A DNA stretch of 64,000 nt from NCBI GenBank assembly GCA_902651635.1, contig CACRSC010000015.1, forward strand, positions 507,779 through 571,778, written 5' to 3'. The DNA is from Mastigamoeba balamuthi. Lineage: Eukaryota; Evosea; Mastigamoebida; Mastigamoebidae. The number at the start of each line of letters is the position of its first letter. Positions within the stretch are counted from its first letter, which is position 1. Shown here in pieces: positions 1-11,841 of this stretch. A program made the position numbers and the translations under genes. The notes under the pieces were generated by a model that ran no database searches, was not told the DNA's origin, and saw only the letters and a program-made list of their open reading frames with translations.

Positions 1-8
1 GGGGGCGC

Positions 9-1068
9 TCAACTGGTGAACTCAAAGTCCTCTGCCATGGCGTTGACGAGGACGGTGGGGTGCTTGCCCAGCGCCCCAGTCTTGTAGGCGCAGTTGGGCG
101 TCCAACGCATGTAGAAGTACAGGCTGGGGTCCAGGAGCGTCACGCTGCTGGGCTTGAGATCCCTGCGCGTGGCAAGAATGAACCGCGTCTGCGTGAACGG
201 GCCAGCGCCGACCTCGAGCAGACGGCCGAGGTCCTCCGGCAGCACGCTGTAGTGCCCGAAGCCCTCTGCATGCTCCCTGGCCCTGTCGTTGGTCCACTTG
301 CTCCCGTTCCAGAACTTCCTCTCCGACTCCTGCGCACGCGGTGGGCACGTGAGGAGATGGGCGGACCCCTCCTGCGTCGCTGCCTCACCTGCGCCCGGGT
401 CCACATGAAGTGGGGCACGTGCGAGACCCCGGCGTCCGGCGTCACGAAGCACGAGATGTGGTTGCACTTCCTGAGGTTGGGGATCGCCTTGTCGCACGCC
501 GCACCTGCAGGCGCCCAGCGCGTTGAGCTCCGCGGAGCTGCGATCCCACCGCCCCGGCCAGCAGCAAAAATAGAGCACCTGTCCAGCCCCTGTCGCAGAA
601 GCACCTGTTGACGACCAGGTACCCGTTGACGCACACGGGCAGGCCCTGCGGCTGCGCGGGGTCCGGGGTCTGCGGGGCCCTCTGCGCGGGCGGCCCCGCC
701 AGCAGCTGCGTCTCGGGGTCCTTGGTGGCCCTGCGGGCGCGGGCCTCTGCGTCGGCCAGCTGCCCGCGGCACTTGGCGACGGCGGCCCGCTCGTCGGCCA
801 CGCGCCGCTCGGCCTCGCGCTCGGCGGCCACCCGGGCCTCGTCGAGCGCCACGGAGAAGGCGCGCTGGAACGCCTGCAGCTCGCCGCGGGCGTGGGCCAG
901 GCGGGCCTCGGCGTCGTCGGCAGAGGCGGGCTGCTGCTGGGGGCTCAGAGGCACGCGGGCGCCGGCCGACACGAGGGGCAGCGCCGCCGGGCGGGTCTCG
1001 GTGACGGCGTAGAGGAGGAACCCCGCGTTGGCGGCGACGATGAGGGCGAGGACGGTGGCCAGCCGCAT
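9..1068 (-). CDS. Membrane-anchored EGF-like/methyltransferase-like protein, possibly partial
   Basis: Model: exons 579-1068, 389-504 and 9-329, with GT-AG introns of 74 and 59 nt; about 308 residues if the stop at 9-11 is used. Seen: ATG start, a hydrophobic signal-anchor at residues 3-22, an Ala/Arg/Glu-rich probable coiled coil (about 50-110), an EGF-like Cys segment (CVNGY...CFCDRGWTG, about 145-165) continuing across intron 1, then a segment with LLEVGAGPF at about 238, which resembles motif I of Rossmann-fold SAM methyltransferases. Only the first part of such a fold is present. The stop may lie in an intron with the gene continuing left of the window. Inferred: a type II endomembrane or surface protein with an SAM-binding domain of the kind found in algal and plant uncharacterised proteins. 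Substrate unknown; catalytic activity not shown. Confidence 0.55.
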
Positions 1069-1282
1069 CTTGTTGCACCCCTAACGCAACCAGATATGAA
1101 CGAAAAATCGGAAAACCACCGAGCGGTATTTCCGGTTGGCTGAAAAGCGTCGCAAACACGCATTCCTCCTTCGAACGTGAACTAAGCTCGCGCCAGGCCG
1201 GTGCTTCTACTGGTGTGGTGGCAAGAAGGCTGCTGCTGCTATACAAACGAATTGAGCTGATTATGATCGATTTACTAGTGTG

Positions 1283-3245
1283 TCACGAATAGCACAGCAC
1301 GTTCAGTAGGCCAGGGGCCACGGAGAACTGCATGGTGCTGAACGGAATGCGCTCGCCGTCGATGCCGACGAACCCCGTGGGGTCCAGCGGCTCGAGCGTG
1401 AACGCCCGCACCTTGATGTAGTCGAACTTGGGGTTTCCCACGTGCGACGCGTCGCCGAGGTTCGAGAAGAACTTGAGGAACTGGAAGCGCGTGATGCCCT
1501 GCGACGCGGCGAAGCAGATGTCCATGCAGCCGTCCGCCAGGTGCGCGTAGGGCGCTGCGAGCATGCCGGACATCATCCACGGCAGGTTCTGGAACGTCGC
1601 GAACGACAGCGACACCTCGCGGGTCTCCCACCCCGCCGGAGGCGCGTGCCCGACCCTGTGCCGGGGGCCGTCGAAGAGCTGCGCGAACTTGGCTGGCATT
1701 CCGTCCACCCAGTCGCTGTCTGCGAACGCAGTGGCCCGCGTCAGTGCCCTCGTGCTGCGGCGCCGCCAGCAAGAGACTCGCACCGAAGGTGAGGGCTGCG
1801 GTGAACACGGCCCCAGGGTTCGCTGGCGGCGGCATGCTCGGGGTCTCCTCGTCTCTGTCCGAGCGCGCAGAGCACACGGACGACGCTCCGTCGTCGTCGG
1901 CGTGGCTGTCAGCCGCGGCTTTGCCCTCGGTCCTCTCGGCCTCCCGGAGCGCAAGGGCATCGTGGGACTGGTCGATGATGTCCGAGCGAGTGGGCGCCGA
2001 GGCGCTGGGGCCGTAGCGGCAGACATCGCACAGGCGAGAGCACTTGACGCCGGACCACACGCTCTTGTCGCGTTCGCAGGGCAGGTACGTTATGCGGCAG
2101 CGGTACGCCGACGAGCACATGATGCGCCACACGGCCCACACGCTGTTGCGCGCCGGCCCGAGGAACCGCACCTTCTCCGACCCGAAGTCGACGTCAGCCA
2201 CGATGCCATACTCGCACGACAGGAACCCCCAGATGTACTGCCTCAGCTTCGGCTGCGTCGTCAGGTACAGGTCTGCGCCGACGCCAAAGTGAGCAAACGA
2301 GAAATACCTCCCCTCCCCCCCATCCCAAGCAGTGCAGCGGAAGGGGCAGTACCGACTGCGCGCCTGGCGTTCTTGATGATGTGGCAGGTGGCGACCACCG
2401 GGCTGCCGCTGAGGAAGAAGGACTCGGCAGCCCCGTTGCCCGTGCCGCCGGGGATGGGCGTCACGGGGGTCGTCTCGATCGCCGCGCGGAAGTCGTCGCG
2501 CGACATTATCCCGTTGATCGCCTCGCACATGATGCCGTCGCCGCCGACCGTGGCGACCGACGAGAACCTCCCCAGCGGCATCGTGTGCGTGTAGTCGTAG
2601 GCCTCTCCCGCGCGCGTGGTCTGCAGGACCTCGTAGCGGACCCTGGCCCCGCGCGAAACAGTCAGCACCCCCCACAGACCCGCGCAAGAGTCGCTGCCGC
2701 ACCCGGCAGCGTCGAAGAGCGGCTGGCACTCGTTGCTCCATATCGCCGGCGCCCTCTTGGTGCCGCTGAAGGGGTTCACGATGACGAGCACCGGCAGCCT
2801 CTGCGCCGGGTCGTCCGCGCACGCCGCCCGCACCGCCCCCTTGAGCTCCGCAGCCCACGCTGTGGGAGGGGGGGGACCCTGGTTTAGAACTCATACGCCA
2901 CTGCAGCAGCGGGCGGGCTGTGCCTGCGAAGGGGTCCTCGCTGTCCAGGGGCTGCGGGGCGGCTGGGCCGGCCCACGCGAGCTCGTGGCGCTCGTAGGCC
3001 CGCGGGGCCGAGGGGTCTCGGGGGCTGACCACGAGGCAGTGCGCCACCAGCGCCCGGCCGGGCGCGTCGACGCAGATGGCGGCGATGTCCGCGAGGGCGA
3101 CGCGCGAGGGGCGGGATGCGGAGGCCGCGGCCCACGAGAGCTCGCCCGCGCCGACTGAGACGGTGGCGCGGGCGCCGTCGACGACGAACGCGGCCGAGAC
3201 GAGCGGGCGGGGCGAGGCGGAGGCAGCGGGGGCCGTGGCTGACAT
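1283..3245 (-). CDS. Sphingosine kinase-like lipid kinase (DAGK catalytic fold)
   Basis: Four exons (2897-3245, 2353-2859, 1784-2272, 1283-1719) with introns of 37, 80 and 64 nt give 593 residues. The N-terminal 115 residues resemble the PH-like leader seen in some sphingosine and ceramide kinases. The catalytic domain follows: NPFSGTK near 143, GGDGIM near 220 and PGGTGNG near 251 are the nucleotide-binding motifs of the diacylglycerol/sphingosine kinase superfamily. A later YGIVADVDFGSEKVRFLG segment is very like the sphingosine kinase C4 region, and a DGE triplet near the C-terminus matches the C5 region. An acidic low-complexity insert lies between the last two blocks, as in mammalian SphK2. 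Known role of the family: ATP-dependent phosphorylation of sphingoid bases or ceramide at membranes. Which lipid is used here is not decided by sequence. Confidence 0.85.
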
Positions 3246-3656
3246 TCGAACGGGAAACTGCCAACCCGATGAGGGAGGGTTGCTGCTGCCTCTGTGCAGG
3301 GGTGGTGCTCCTGAATGCCAGTAGTGCGGGGGGAGGGGTGAGTAAGCCCGGTGAATCTAAATTACAGTCACCAGAGGAAATCTGCCGGTTAGAACGGTCT
3401 TTGTTCTTCAACATGGTTCAATTCTGTTTGCTCTGAAAAGACTTTCTGCGGTGCCGTCCATTTTTTCCCCGTCAACGTGGCGGGGGAAAAACAGATCGGG
3501 CTGGGACAGTGTGGGGGTGATTGTCTTTGCCCACAAAGATGACGAGATTCTGGTAGTTTTCCTATCGGCTGTTCGCGAAAACAGCCACGCACGTTCTCTG
3601 GCACTGCTTCTGCTCCTGGGGGGCCACATCGTTTCGGACCCGCCCCCAGCAACACC
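3246..3656. other. Intergenic region between divergent genes
   Basis: About 410 nt between the start of the lipid kinase and the start of the coiled-coil gene. No coding signal seen. It presumably holds both promoters; it is less GC-rich than the flanking exons, with A/T runs near 3365-3480. Confidence 0.5.
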
Positions 3657-5023
3657 ATGTGCGCAGCTGTCGAGTGCCCCGCAGAGCTCTCGGTCCCATC
3701 TGCGTCCAACACGGGCCTCCAGAGAGAGGACTCGGCCCCCAGGCTGCCCTCTGCAGTGCGCCACTCGAAGCACCACTCGCAGCCCGAGGCGCCCGAGATC
3801 GCCCCCTTCCTCTCCCCGCTGGTCCAGGACTACGAGCGCAGGGCCAGCAGGTCCCCCCGGAGCAGCGGCAGGAAGGAGCACCGTCGCTCCGACGGCGGCG
3901 ACCCGGAGAGCCGCACGGCAGCTGCCGGCCTGCAGTCGTCGCCCGCAGGGGGAGAGCGCGTCCGCGTGCACCACAGGCTGTCCGAGGCCGACGCCGAGAC
4001 GATCCTGGCGCAGACGAGGCTCGCCAGGCGCTCGCTGCCCCCCGAGAGGGCCGCCTCGGCTGCCGCTGGCGCGCTGCTGGGCCCGTCGAGCGGGACGTCG
4101 TCGCCTCCACCCCCGCTGCACGGCAACAGCAAGGACGAGACGATCGCGCACCTCGCGAGCCAGGTCCGGGCGCTGCGGGCCCAGTGCGACGCCCTGCGGT
4201 CGCTGGCTGCCGCTCCGAGGGACTCGGTGCTGATTCCCCCCAGCTGTCCGCTTCTTTCCCGAAACTGACGCCATGGAAAAACCAAAAGGGAATGCTCGGC
4301 TGCGAGCTTCTCGTCGCCCAAGACAGGGCCGAGACGCTGGAGAAGGAGGTGGCCACGCTGAGGGCCCGGGTCGCCTTCCTGGAGGACGCTGCCTCGCAGG
4401 AATCGGCGCTGGGGCTGCTGGACGACCCCGCCTCGCCACGTGGCGATTTCGCACCCAGGATCTGCCTGAGCGCGTCGACCTCGCTGACGGACGTCATCGG
4501 TGGCGTCACGTCGCGGCTGGCGCCACCCGTCGGGGCGAAGAAGAGGTGGTCGCTGTTCAGGCCGAGCTCCTCGGACAAAGAGAAGGAGGCAAACGACCTG
4601 CGGCAGACGCCCCTCTCTGCCTCGCCCGTCAAGAACGAGCTCGTGGTCGCGCAGCCCCGCCAGAGCGCGCTCCAGCTGGAGAAGACGTTCAAGCGCGAAG
4701 TCGACGCGCAGCTCTCTCGGGCGGACGCATTCCTGCGTCGCTGCCAGAGCGCTCTGAACTCGGGAGAGAAACTCGACGAGGCCCTGGAGAGCCCTCTCAT
4801 CGAGCTGTGGAAGGTGCCACCACAAGTCCTTCCCAAACTGCTCTTCTCACGCGAACGCTAAAAGGCCGTCGTCGCCCAAGGCCCTGTCCCGCTCGACAGA
4901 CAGCAGGCGCTGTTGGAGGTGCAGAACAAGGCGATGGAGATCTCGCGCAAGTGGTCGTTGGTCAACGACTGTATGACCACCGCCTCCCAGTTTGCCAATC
5001 AAGTCAGCTCGGCTCTCCCCTGA
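3657..5023 (+). CDS. Coiled-coil protein of unknown function
   Basis: Three exons (3657-4226, 4289-4813, 4865-5023; introns 62 and 51 nt) encode 417 residues. The first 130 residues are Ser/Arg/Pro-rich and look disordered. Two heptad-like stretches follow, one around the first splice junction (DETIAHLASQVRALRAQCDAL) and one in exon 2 (AETLEKEVATLRARVAFLED), with a helical C-terminus encoded in exon 3. The frame is kept through both introns and the second intron removes an in-frame stop. No known domain recognised. Possibly a cytoskeletal or scaffold protein, but this is only a guess from the coiled coils. Confidence 0.6.
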
Positions 5024-5189
5024 AGTCCCGGGGGCGAAGAGAGGGGCGAGGACATGTCAAAGAGTCGGCAGAGAGTGGCCAGGAATCTGTCACAGGGAAC
5101 AGCGGACTGCTATGTGGATGGCGCAGTCTGGTCTGGTGGAAACAAATGATTACATTGTACCTTGTTGCTTCTGTCAGACTACCCTCTGC

Positions 5190-6607
5190 TTAGTGATTTC
5201 GACTTGTTTTGCAGGAGTTGAACAAATTTTGTTCCCCGAGATGGGCACCAAGTCGCAGAATTTGAATAGAAAGATAATTATCTATTCCCATAATCCAGAT
5301 TTGATGCTGCAACTGCCCAGGTTCAGAAGAGGAGACGGGAAAGAAGAGGACGCACGTCGCGAGAACTCGCAGAGCCAGGTTCGACCCGAAAGCACCCAAC
5401 TCCAAGCTCGAGTCAAAGGGGGTGCAGCCGTTGAACGACACCAGGCAAGGAACAGCACCGTGCATGACCTCTTCGAACTCGTCTATGCGGTCGCTGTCCG
5501 CGAACCCAGGGCATGGCTCGGCCCCGCTCTTGTACCGCACTATTTTACTGTGCACGTGCCCAGCCATGTCTGTCGCGATGAGGTCGAGCAGGCACGACTT
5601 GCCCGTGCCAGGAGCACCAGCGGTCACCGCCAGCGGGTTCTTGGCACGCATCTCGAGCTTCGGCCCCACCTTGGGCGGCACGAAGCGCGTCCACATGTAC
5701 TCGTAGTATGCGTCCATGCTGTCGTCGCGCTCTACGACGGGAAAATGGCGCACAGATAGCTGCATAGTGTGTGACAAATGAGGGTTCCAGCAGTGCAGGA
5801 GTGGCAGCAGGACATGAAGTTGGGAGTAATCCGCCTCCCCTCGTCCTTGGGCAGCGTCGTCGTGCCGGGCGGGCGATGAACCTGAGGATGCTGTCCCTTA
5901 TAGTTGAGGTATCGGTGGGGTCGAACTCAATGGCCTGCATGCCTGGGGGCCGTTGAATCCCATCAACGCGACCAGGTGATAGTGTCAGTTGAGAAAACAG
6001 CAGCACGTGTATTAATAGTACAGCGAGCACACAGACAACTGGACACGCATCGCGCATGTCGTTAGGAGGGCTGTGACTGAGAAATAAATGAGTTCAATCA
6101 ACTCAAAGAACGTGTGACAAACGGGTTCATGATTCAACACACAGGCAATTGAACGCGCGAGGGGGACAAGATTACCTTGGGGGACGCTCTCGACAGCAGC
6201 CACCTTGTCGTAGACGCCCACCGTGACGCCGCGGTCCTCGAACAGCGACTGGAGCACGTCGAAGAACGTCGCGTCGAGACGGGGGCGCTGTGGCTGCACG
6301 TCGCGGACCTCTCGGCCGCCAACAGTCTTGCGGAGCACATACGCGTCCAACACCGGGTGCACGGGCAGATCCAGCACGAACATCGAAACGGGGACGCCCT
6401 GCGCAGCGAACGTCTGGCCGATCGCTGTCTTGAGTTGGCTGCCGTCTGATCCAGGCGCCACGTCGACAGTGACGGGGTCCTCGCTGCCCTTGTACTGCAC
6501 AACAACGCGACGCAACGCCTACGGTCCCCAGACGAGGGCATGGATGGAAGCGCATGCTGGTGTGAGTGCGGATCGAGAGCTTCCTTGTAGAAGGTCACGC
6601 GCACCAT
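5190..6607 (-). pseudogene. Short Crinkler/RHS-type header-NTPase copy, looks broken
   Basis: Two recognisable parts lie in order on the minus strand. First is a ubiquitin-like header (RRVVVQYKGSEDPVTVDV and following). Second is the start of a P-loop NTPase domain with a Walker A motif GAPGTGKSCLLDL near 5600. This arrangement is the mark of Crinkler-RHS-type eukaryotic effector proteins (oomycete Crinklers, trypanosome retrotransposon-hot-spot proteins). The copy is much shorter than its intact relative at 59.1-62.5 kb and I could not derive one open model, so it is treated as a fossil with probably one or two breaks. It may have arisen by duplication or insertion. Confidence 0.5.
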
Positions 6608-6908
6608 TGGCGGGAGAGCTGTGCCAATTGTTTCCCCGTAGTATCCCGAGAAGATTGCAGAATCGTGAGTCAGTATCGGTACCACCGTGAACAAGGCCTG
6701 TGCTCTTCGTCGTTGGTCACAGGGTTGCGGACACAGAAGGGGGCTGATGCCTCCCGTGCAGTAATCCTTATGACAAGAGCTGTCACAAATCCGCGACTTG
6801 TGACTTGTGGCAGTGCTTGTTTTCTGGGAAGGCTCCGTGTCCGAGGGGCACTCACAGAGTCCGCATTGCTGCTCGCGGGAATGGAATGGTGTTAACAGGG
6901 CTGGCTCT
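6608..6908. other. Intergenic region
   Basis: About 300 nt between two minus-strand genes. No convincing coding signal or RNA gene seen; it probably carries the promoter of the Crinkler/RHS-type copy and the 3' end of the hydrolase. Confidence 0.4.
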
Positions 6909-7514
6909 TTATTGCCTGAGGAGACCGCAGAACTCATCCGCGGAGGGGACGTAAGCGCAGCTGTGCGCGAGGGCCTTGAGCGCCGCGGCGTGCAGCTCGC
7001 CGTCGGACCCCGCGCACGCGTCGCGCACCACCGCCACCGAGAAGCCCCTGCAGAAGGCGTCGCGCGCCGAGGCCGCGCAGCAGCTCTCGGAGAAGACGCC
7101 CGTCACGACGACCGCGCGCACGCCGAGCTCCTTGAGCACGTCCTCGAGCCCCGTGCCCACGAAGACGCTCTGCGTGTCCTTCTGCACGACGAGCCGCCGG
7201 CGCCCCGCGCGCTCCTCCGACAGCTCGCGCATCGCGGGGACCAGCTCCCACTCGGGCGCGCCGCAGCGCGGGTACGCGTCGGGGCACCAGTCGCTCAGGA
7301 CGCCGCCGTGGGCCGAGCGCGCGTGCTGCGTGAAGACGGCGAGCGCACCGGCGGCGTCGGCGGCGCCCACGACGCGCGCGACGGCGCCCGCGACCGACGC
7401 CACCGCCGGGCAGAACGTCTGCTGCATGTCGATGACGAGCACCGCGGTGTGCCGCCCGCTGAACTCGCAGCAGGGCCGCGCGTACTTGAGGATACCGTCG
7501 CGCTCAGCGCTCAT
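6909..7514 (-). CDS. Isochorismatase-fold cysteine hydrolase
   Basis: A single exon of 201 residues from an ATG at 7514. Isochorismatase/nicotinamidase fold: the catalytic Asp is in VLVIDMQQTF (D29), the Lys in VVQKDTQ (K112), and the nucleophile Cys is one of the pair in SESCCAASARDAF (C145/146). Length and motif spacing are normal for the family. Known members hydrolyse nicotinamide, isochorismate, N-carbamoyl compounds or ureido substrates; the sequence does not say which. No targeting signal seen. It is one of the few intronless genes here, and a bacterial origin is possible but not shown, since its base composition matches its neighbours. Confidence 0.8.
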   Translation of the reverse strand: MSAERDGILKYARPCCEFSGRHTAVLVIDMQQTFCPAVASVAGAVARVVGAADAAGALAVFTQHARSAHGGVLSDWCPDAYPRCGAPEWELVPAMRELSEERAGRRRLVVQKDTQSVFVGTGLEDVLKELGVRAVVVTGVFSESCCAASARDAFCRGFSVAVVRDACAGSDGELHAAALKALAHSCAYVPSADEFCGLLRQ

Positions 7515-7728
7515 GGCAGCGCAGCAGGGAGGAGGGGCGAGAGAGGGGGTGACAGGATTATTGGGTTTACGGGGAAAAAGACGCAGCAATCTTGATGTAT
7601 CTCGAATTCACGGGATGTCGGCAGACATCAACTTCGTAGAACGGGGCTGTAACGAACGGGGAAAGGTGCTGGACCTTGTTCAACGGTTATGCGCCACTGG
7701 CATGAATTCCTATCCACACGTCGGTCGG

Positions 7729-10700
7729 TCAGTCAAAGAGGCCGAAGTTGCTGGAGCTGCCCTTGAGCCCGCCAGCCGCGCCCGTGGGCTCGCCAAACAG
7801 CGACTCGGCCTTGCCGGCGTCCGCCTTGGCCTGCTTGCTCACCGTCGGCGCGAACAGCGGGTCGTCAAACACGGCGGCCGCGCTGACCTTGGGGGCCGCC
7901 GGCGCCTTGCTGGGCACGGCGATGTCGTCGTCGTCCAGCACCTTCTTGGGCGTCTGGGCGGCCGGCTTGGGCTTGGGCTTGGGCGCGTCGAACAGCGGGC
8001 CGTCGAAGATCGAGTCGCCCACGCTGCCCTTGCGCTCCTTCTCCTCCACGACGTCACCGAACAGCGGGTCCACAAACGCCTTCTTCTCCGCCGGCTTCGA
8101 CGGCGTTGCAGGAGCAGGCTCCGAGTCGGAGACACCGCTCTGCTGCTTGGCTGCGCGCGTGGACTTGGACGGCGGGCGCCGAGTGGGCGGCCTGCGGCCA
8201 CCGGCCCTCGCACGCGACTTGTTGACGCACTCCAGCCGCTCGCCCTTGCCGTTGCTCTCCCTCTGCTTGGGCGTCGCTCCCGTGTCGAGGTCATCGTCGT
8301 CCTCGTCCTCGTCGTCGCTGGTGTCGGCGTGGCGACGCGGTGGGCGTGCGCCGGGAACCATCATCAGAGGGTTGATCTTCAGGTTCTTCTGCAGGTCGGC
8401 GATCTTGCCGCCCGTGACCTTCGGTGGCGGCGCCGTGGCCGCGGCGCCAGCGCCGTCGTCCCCGATATCTGGCAGCGCGTCCAGAGGGCCCGACGCAACG
8501 GGCAACCCGAGCGACGACGGCGGCGGCGATGGCTGCGGGGCTGCAGGGGCCTTGTCGGCCTTCTTGCTGTCGCCCTCTGCCTCATCCGCGTCCTCGTCGT
8601 TGAACAGAGCCCCGGGCTTCTTGACGGCCCTTGCCTTTGGCTTCGCCTCCCCGTCGTCACCGAATAGCCCGCCACTCGGCGGCCTGGGGGCCTCGGTCTT
8701 CTTCGCAGGCGCAGGCGACGCGCTCTTCTTCGGCTCTGCCACGGGCTCCGCAGAGAGAGGCGCGGCCGCTGGCTTGGCGACGGGTGCCTTCTGCGGTGCG
8801 AGGAAGTCGTCGTCCTCTCCGAAGAGGTCGGCGGCCTTCTTGGTGGTCTCCTTCCGTGCCTCGGGGGCGGGCTTGTCTGCCTTACGGGTCGGCTCCTCTG
8901 CCAAGGGGGCCGAGTCGGGCTTCTTCTCCGCAGGCGCCCTCTTCTGGGGCTCATCGCCCAGCAAGTCGGCCTTCTTGGCAGGTGACGTCGGGACCGCTGC
9001 CGGCTTGACAGGGACCGCGACATCTTCCTCCCCAAACAGAGAGGCGGCGGATGCCTTGGGCTTAGGAGGCGTCGAAGGTGCGGCTGCCGCCTTCGAGGGA
9101 GCCGGCTTCTCGTCCACCTCTTCCTCGAAGAAGAGGCTGGAGCCCTTGGGCTTGGGCTTGGGTTTGGTGGGCACCTTGGCCGTGCTGTCGTCCCCAAACA
9201 GATCCGCAGCGCCGGTCGGCTTGGGCTTCGGGGGCTCGTCGTCGCCAAAGAGTCCGCCAGTCGGAGCCTTTACTGCAGAAGTAGCACTGGGCTTCTTCTC
9301 CTCCACCTTGGGCGCCTCCTTCTTCGGCACCTCGTCTTCCTCGAAGTCGTCAGCGAACGTAAGCGCCTTCTTCGGAGCTGCCTTTGGCTTGGCCGCGCTC
9401 GCGGGTGGCAGCGCGTCCTCCTCGTCGTCGAACAACGAGCTCGTCGCGGGCCTCGCGCTCTTCTTCGGCTTGACTACGTCGTCGTCTCCAAATAGCCCGC
9501 CCGAAGGAGGTTTGGGGGCCTCCTCGGCCTTCTTCGCCTCAGCCTTGGGGACCTCCTTTGCTGCAGGGGCCTTGGCCGCAGGCTTTGGCGTATCAAAGAG
9601 AGCGTCGTCGTCGTCGTCCTCGAACAGAAGAGTCTTTTTCTTCTCAGCCGGCGCCTTCTTCGGCGTGTCCTCGAAGAGCCCGCCAGAGGGCGTATCGTCC
9701 TCGTCGTCGAACAGCGAGTCGACGGCTGACTTGGGCTTCTTGGGCGCCTTGGCCTCAGCAGGCGCAGCAGCAGCAGCAGCAACAGGCTTGACTACAGGCG
9801 GCACCTGGGCCGTCACCGAAGGAGAAACAGGTACGGGACCCGCGGGGGACGGCGCGGTGCTCTTGCCCGACTGCGAGTCAGCCGCCTCGCGCGCAGCCCT
9901 CTCGTCGTCCAGCCTCTTCTTGTGCTTCTTCTCCAGCTTCGGAGGGCCACGTCTGCCAGCTGGAAGGGGGCATCACTAGTTAGTGTCGTCTTCAGCGCGA
10001 CAGTCTGGTTACCAAGCTGGTCCGCGAGGGTCTTGTTGAGGGCCGAGCGTAGGTCCTTCGGCTCGCTGTCGCTGTTCCCCTCGGCCTCGGAGCCGTCGAT
10101 CGGAGGCAGGTCCGGCCTTCCCTCCGACTTCTCCGTCCCTGACGCCGCCTCCAGCAGCGGGGGCGGTGGCGCCGCCGCTGCCTTGGCCTTCTTGGACCTC
10201 TTCTTCTTCTTGCGCTTCTTCTTCTCACCGCCGACGCTCTCCGAGGCGGACGCAGTGGCCGTGGTGGCCTCCTCCTCGGCCTTGGGCTTGGGCTTCTCGA
10301 CGAAGAGGTCCTCGCCGTCGTCGTCGCCGAAGATGTTCCCCGAGTCGATGTGCTCTCCTAGAATGTCCGCGAGGTCTCCCTTGACCTTGCCGCGCTTCTG
10401 CGTCCTCTCCCCGTCGCTCTCCTCTGGCGCGAACAGGTCGGACCCCGACGAGGACTCCTCCTCGCCCGAGCCGCTGCCCTCCTCCTCCCCGGACTCGCTC
10501 GACGACGACACGATCTTCGGGAGCCCGTCCTCCTCGACCTCCGCGTGGGCAGCGCGCTCGGCGGCGACCGCAGCGACCTCGGCGTCCAGCGACGGCAGAG
10601 GGGGCGGCGGGGGGATGGTCCCGTCGGCAGCCACAGCCACCTCCTCGCCCTCCGAGTCGGTGAAGCTGCTGTCCGTCGCGGCCTCAGCCTCGCTCTCCTC

Positions 10701-11734
10701 GCTCTCCTCGACGAACAGCCCCGCGGCGTCGTCGTCGAGGAACTCGGCGGTGCCGATGATGTGCGGCAGCGGGGCCTTCGAGTACGGGTCCTCGAACCTC
10801 GGCCTCGCGTCCTCCTGCTCCCCGGCGGCCGCCGCGGGCCCTGCAGGCGTCGCGCCCGGGGTCGTGCCCTCTGCCGCGACAGGCGACGTCGATGCCTGCG
10901 GCGACGTCGCTCCTTCCGCCGACGGCGCCCCGCTCTCGGGAGCCGCCGCTGCGCCCTCTGCCCCCGGCGTGGTCTCCGCCACCGCCGGCTCCTCCTCGGG
11001 GTACCCGAGCCTGCGCAGACGGCGGCGGTCAGTCAGTCGGGGGGGTGCGGAGCAGCCGCGGTCGCGCAGCGCACTCGTGGAACTTGAGGGCGGCGAGCCC
11101 GGCGGTGACGGCCTGCGAGTACTTGGGCACGAGCTCTGCCAGCGTGGGCTCCTTGGGCGCCTCCTGCGCTGCGGGCTCCGCAGGCGTCGCCGACCCCTCG
11201 GCCGGGGTGGTCGTCGCGTCGAACTCGTAGACGCGCTTGGGGTGGAGAGAGGAGGTGTCGGTGGGCTCTCGGTGGGCTCTCGGTGGGTGGGAGGGCAGCA
11301 GGCGCACGTTCTCGATGAACTGCGTGTTGGACAGCATGAGGAACTGGTTGAACGTGTTGTGCACGTTGGCGCTGGCGGCCTTGGCCTGGTGGCCCAGTCC
11401 GTCGATCTGCGACTGCAGCGCCCGCGTGCGCCCCAGCAGCATCGTGCTGAACCCTTGCAGGTACGTCAGCATCTGCCCCCACCCCACGCCACGTCAGACC
11501 ACCGCCGCCGTCGAGGGGGGGAGGAGGGGAGGGGAGGGGACACAGGGCCGCCAGCCCTGCCGCGCTGCGCACTCCGTAGTCGCAGGCGAGGTTCCACGAG
11601 CGCGTGTTGTCGCGGAGCTCTTCCAGGGTCCACTGGTGCTGCCACGGCCGCGCATCGGCGCCCGCCGCTGCGGGTTGCGCCACAGCTGGCGCGCCCTCGG
11701 GCGCAGCCGTCGTCGGAGCTCCGCTGCCCTCCAT
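7729..11734 (-). CDS. WASHC2: WASH complex subunit 2 (FAM21)
   Basis: Five exons (11573-11734, 11308-11472, 11075-11235, 10013-11010, 7729-9959; introns 100, 72, 64 and 53 nt) give 1238 residues. The N-terminal 160 residues match the FAM21 head that joins the WASH complex: WTLEELRDNTRSWNLACD, then MLTYLQGFS, then FNQFLMLSNTQFIEN followed directly by RVYEFD. The long tail carries at least 15 acidic LF motifs (GGLFGDDD, SLFDDEED, ADLFGEDD and others), the LFa repeats that bind the retromer subunit VPS35 in animals. An NLKINPLMMVPG segment and a basic NKSRARAGGRR block also correspond to conserved parts of the FAM21 tail. The protein links endosomal WASH-driven actin to retromer and to the CCC complex. 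It starts 107 bp from the divergent COMMD3 gene. Confidence 0.95.
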
Positions 11735-11782
11735 GAGAAGCCGAGTTTTTGCTGTGAGGCTGGCGGTGCCCACACCGCCAAC

Positions 11783-11815
11783 GAGATATTTCAGCCCTCA
11801 GATCCCTCATATCTT
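11783..11815. promoter_or_regulatory. Divergent promoter element, WASHC2/COMMD3
   Basis: GAGATATTTC followed about 20 nt later by CATATCTTC, in the short gap between two divergent start codons. It is the clearest example of the AT-rich GATAT elements found upstream of many genes here. Confidence 0.5.
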
Positions 11816-11841
11816 CTCCGTTCAGGGTGCCGGTGTGGGGA

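Noticed and set aside
6909-7514. Recent bacterial transfer of the isochorismatase gene.
   Set aside because: Only the lack of introns supports it; composition matches its neighbours and other resident genes here are also intronless.
7748-9979. A 743-codon open frame on the plus strand opposite WASHC2.
   Set aside because: It is antisense to the clear FAM21 tail; its Ser/Gly/Ala-rich product mirrors the acidic repeats and has no domain.
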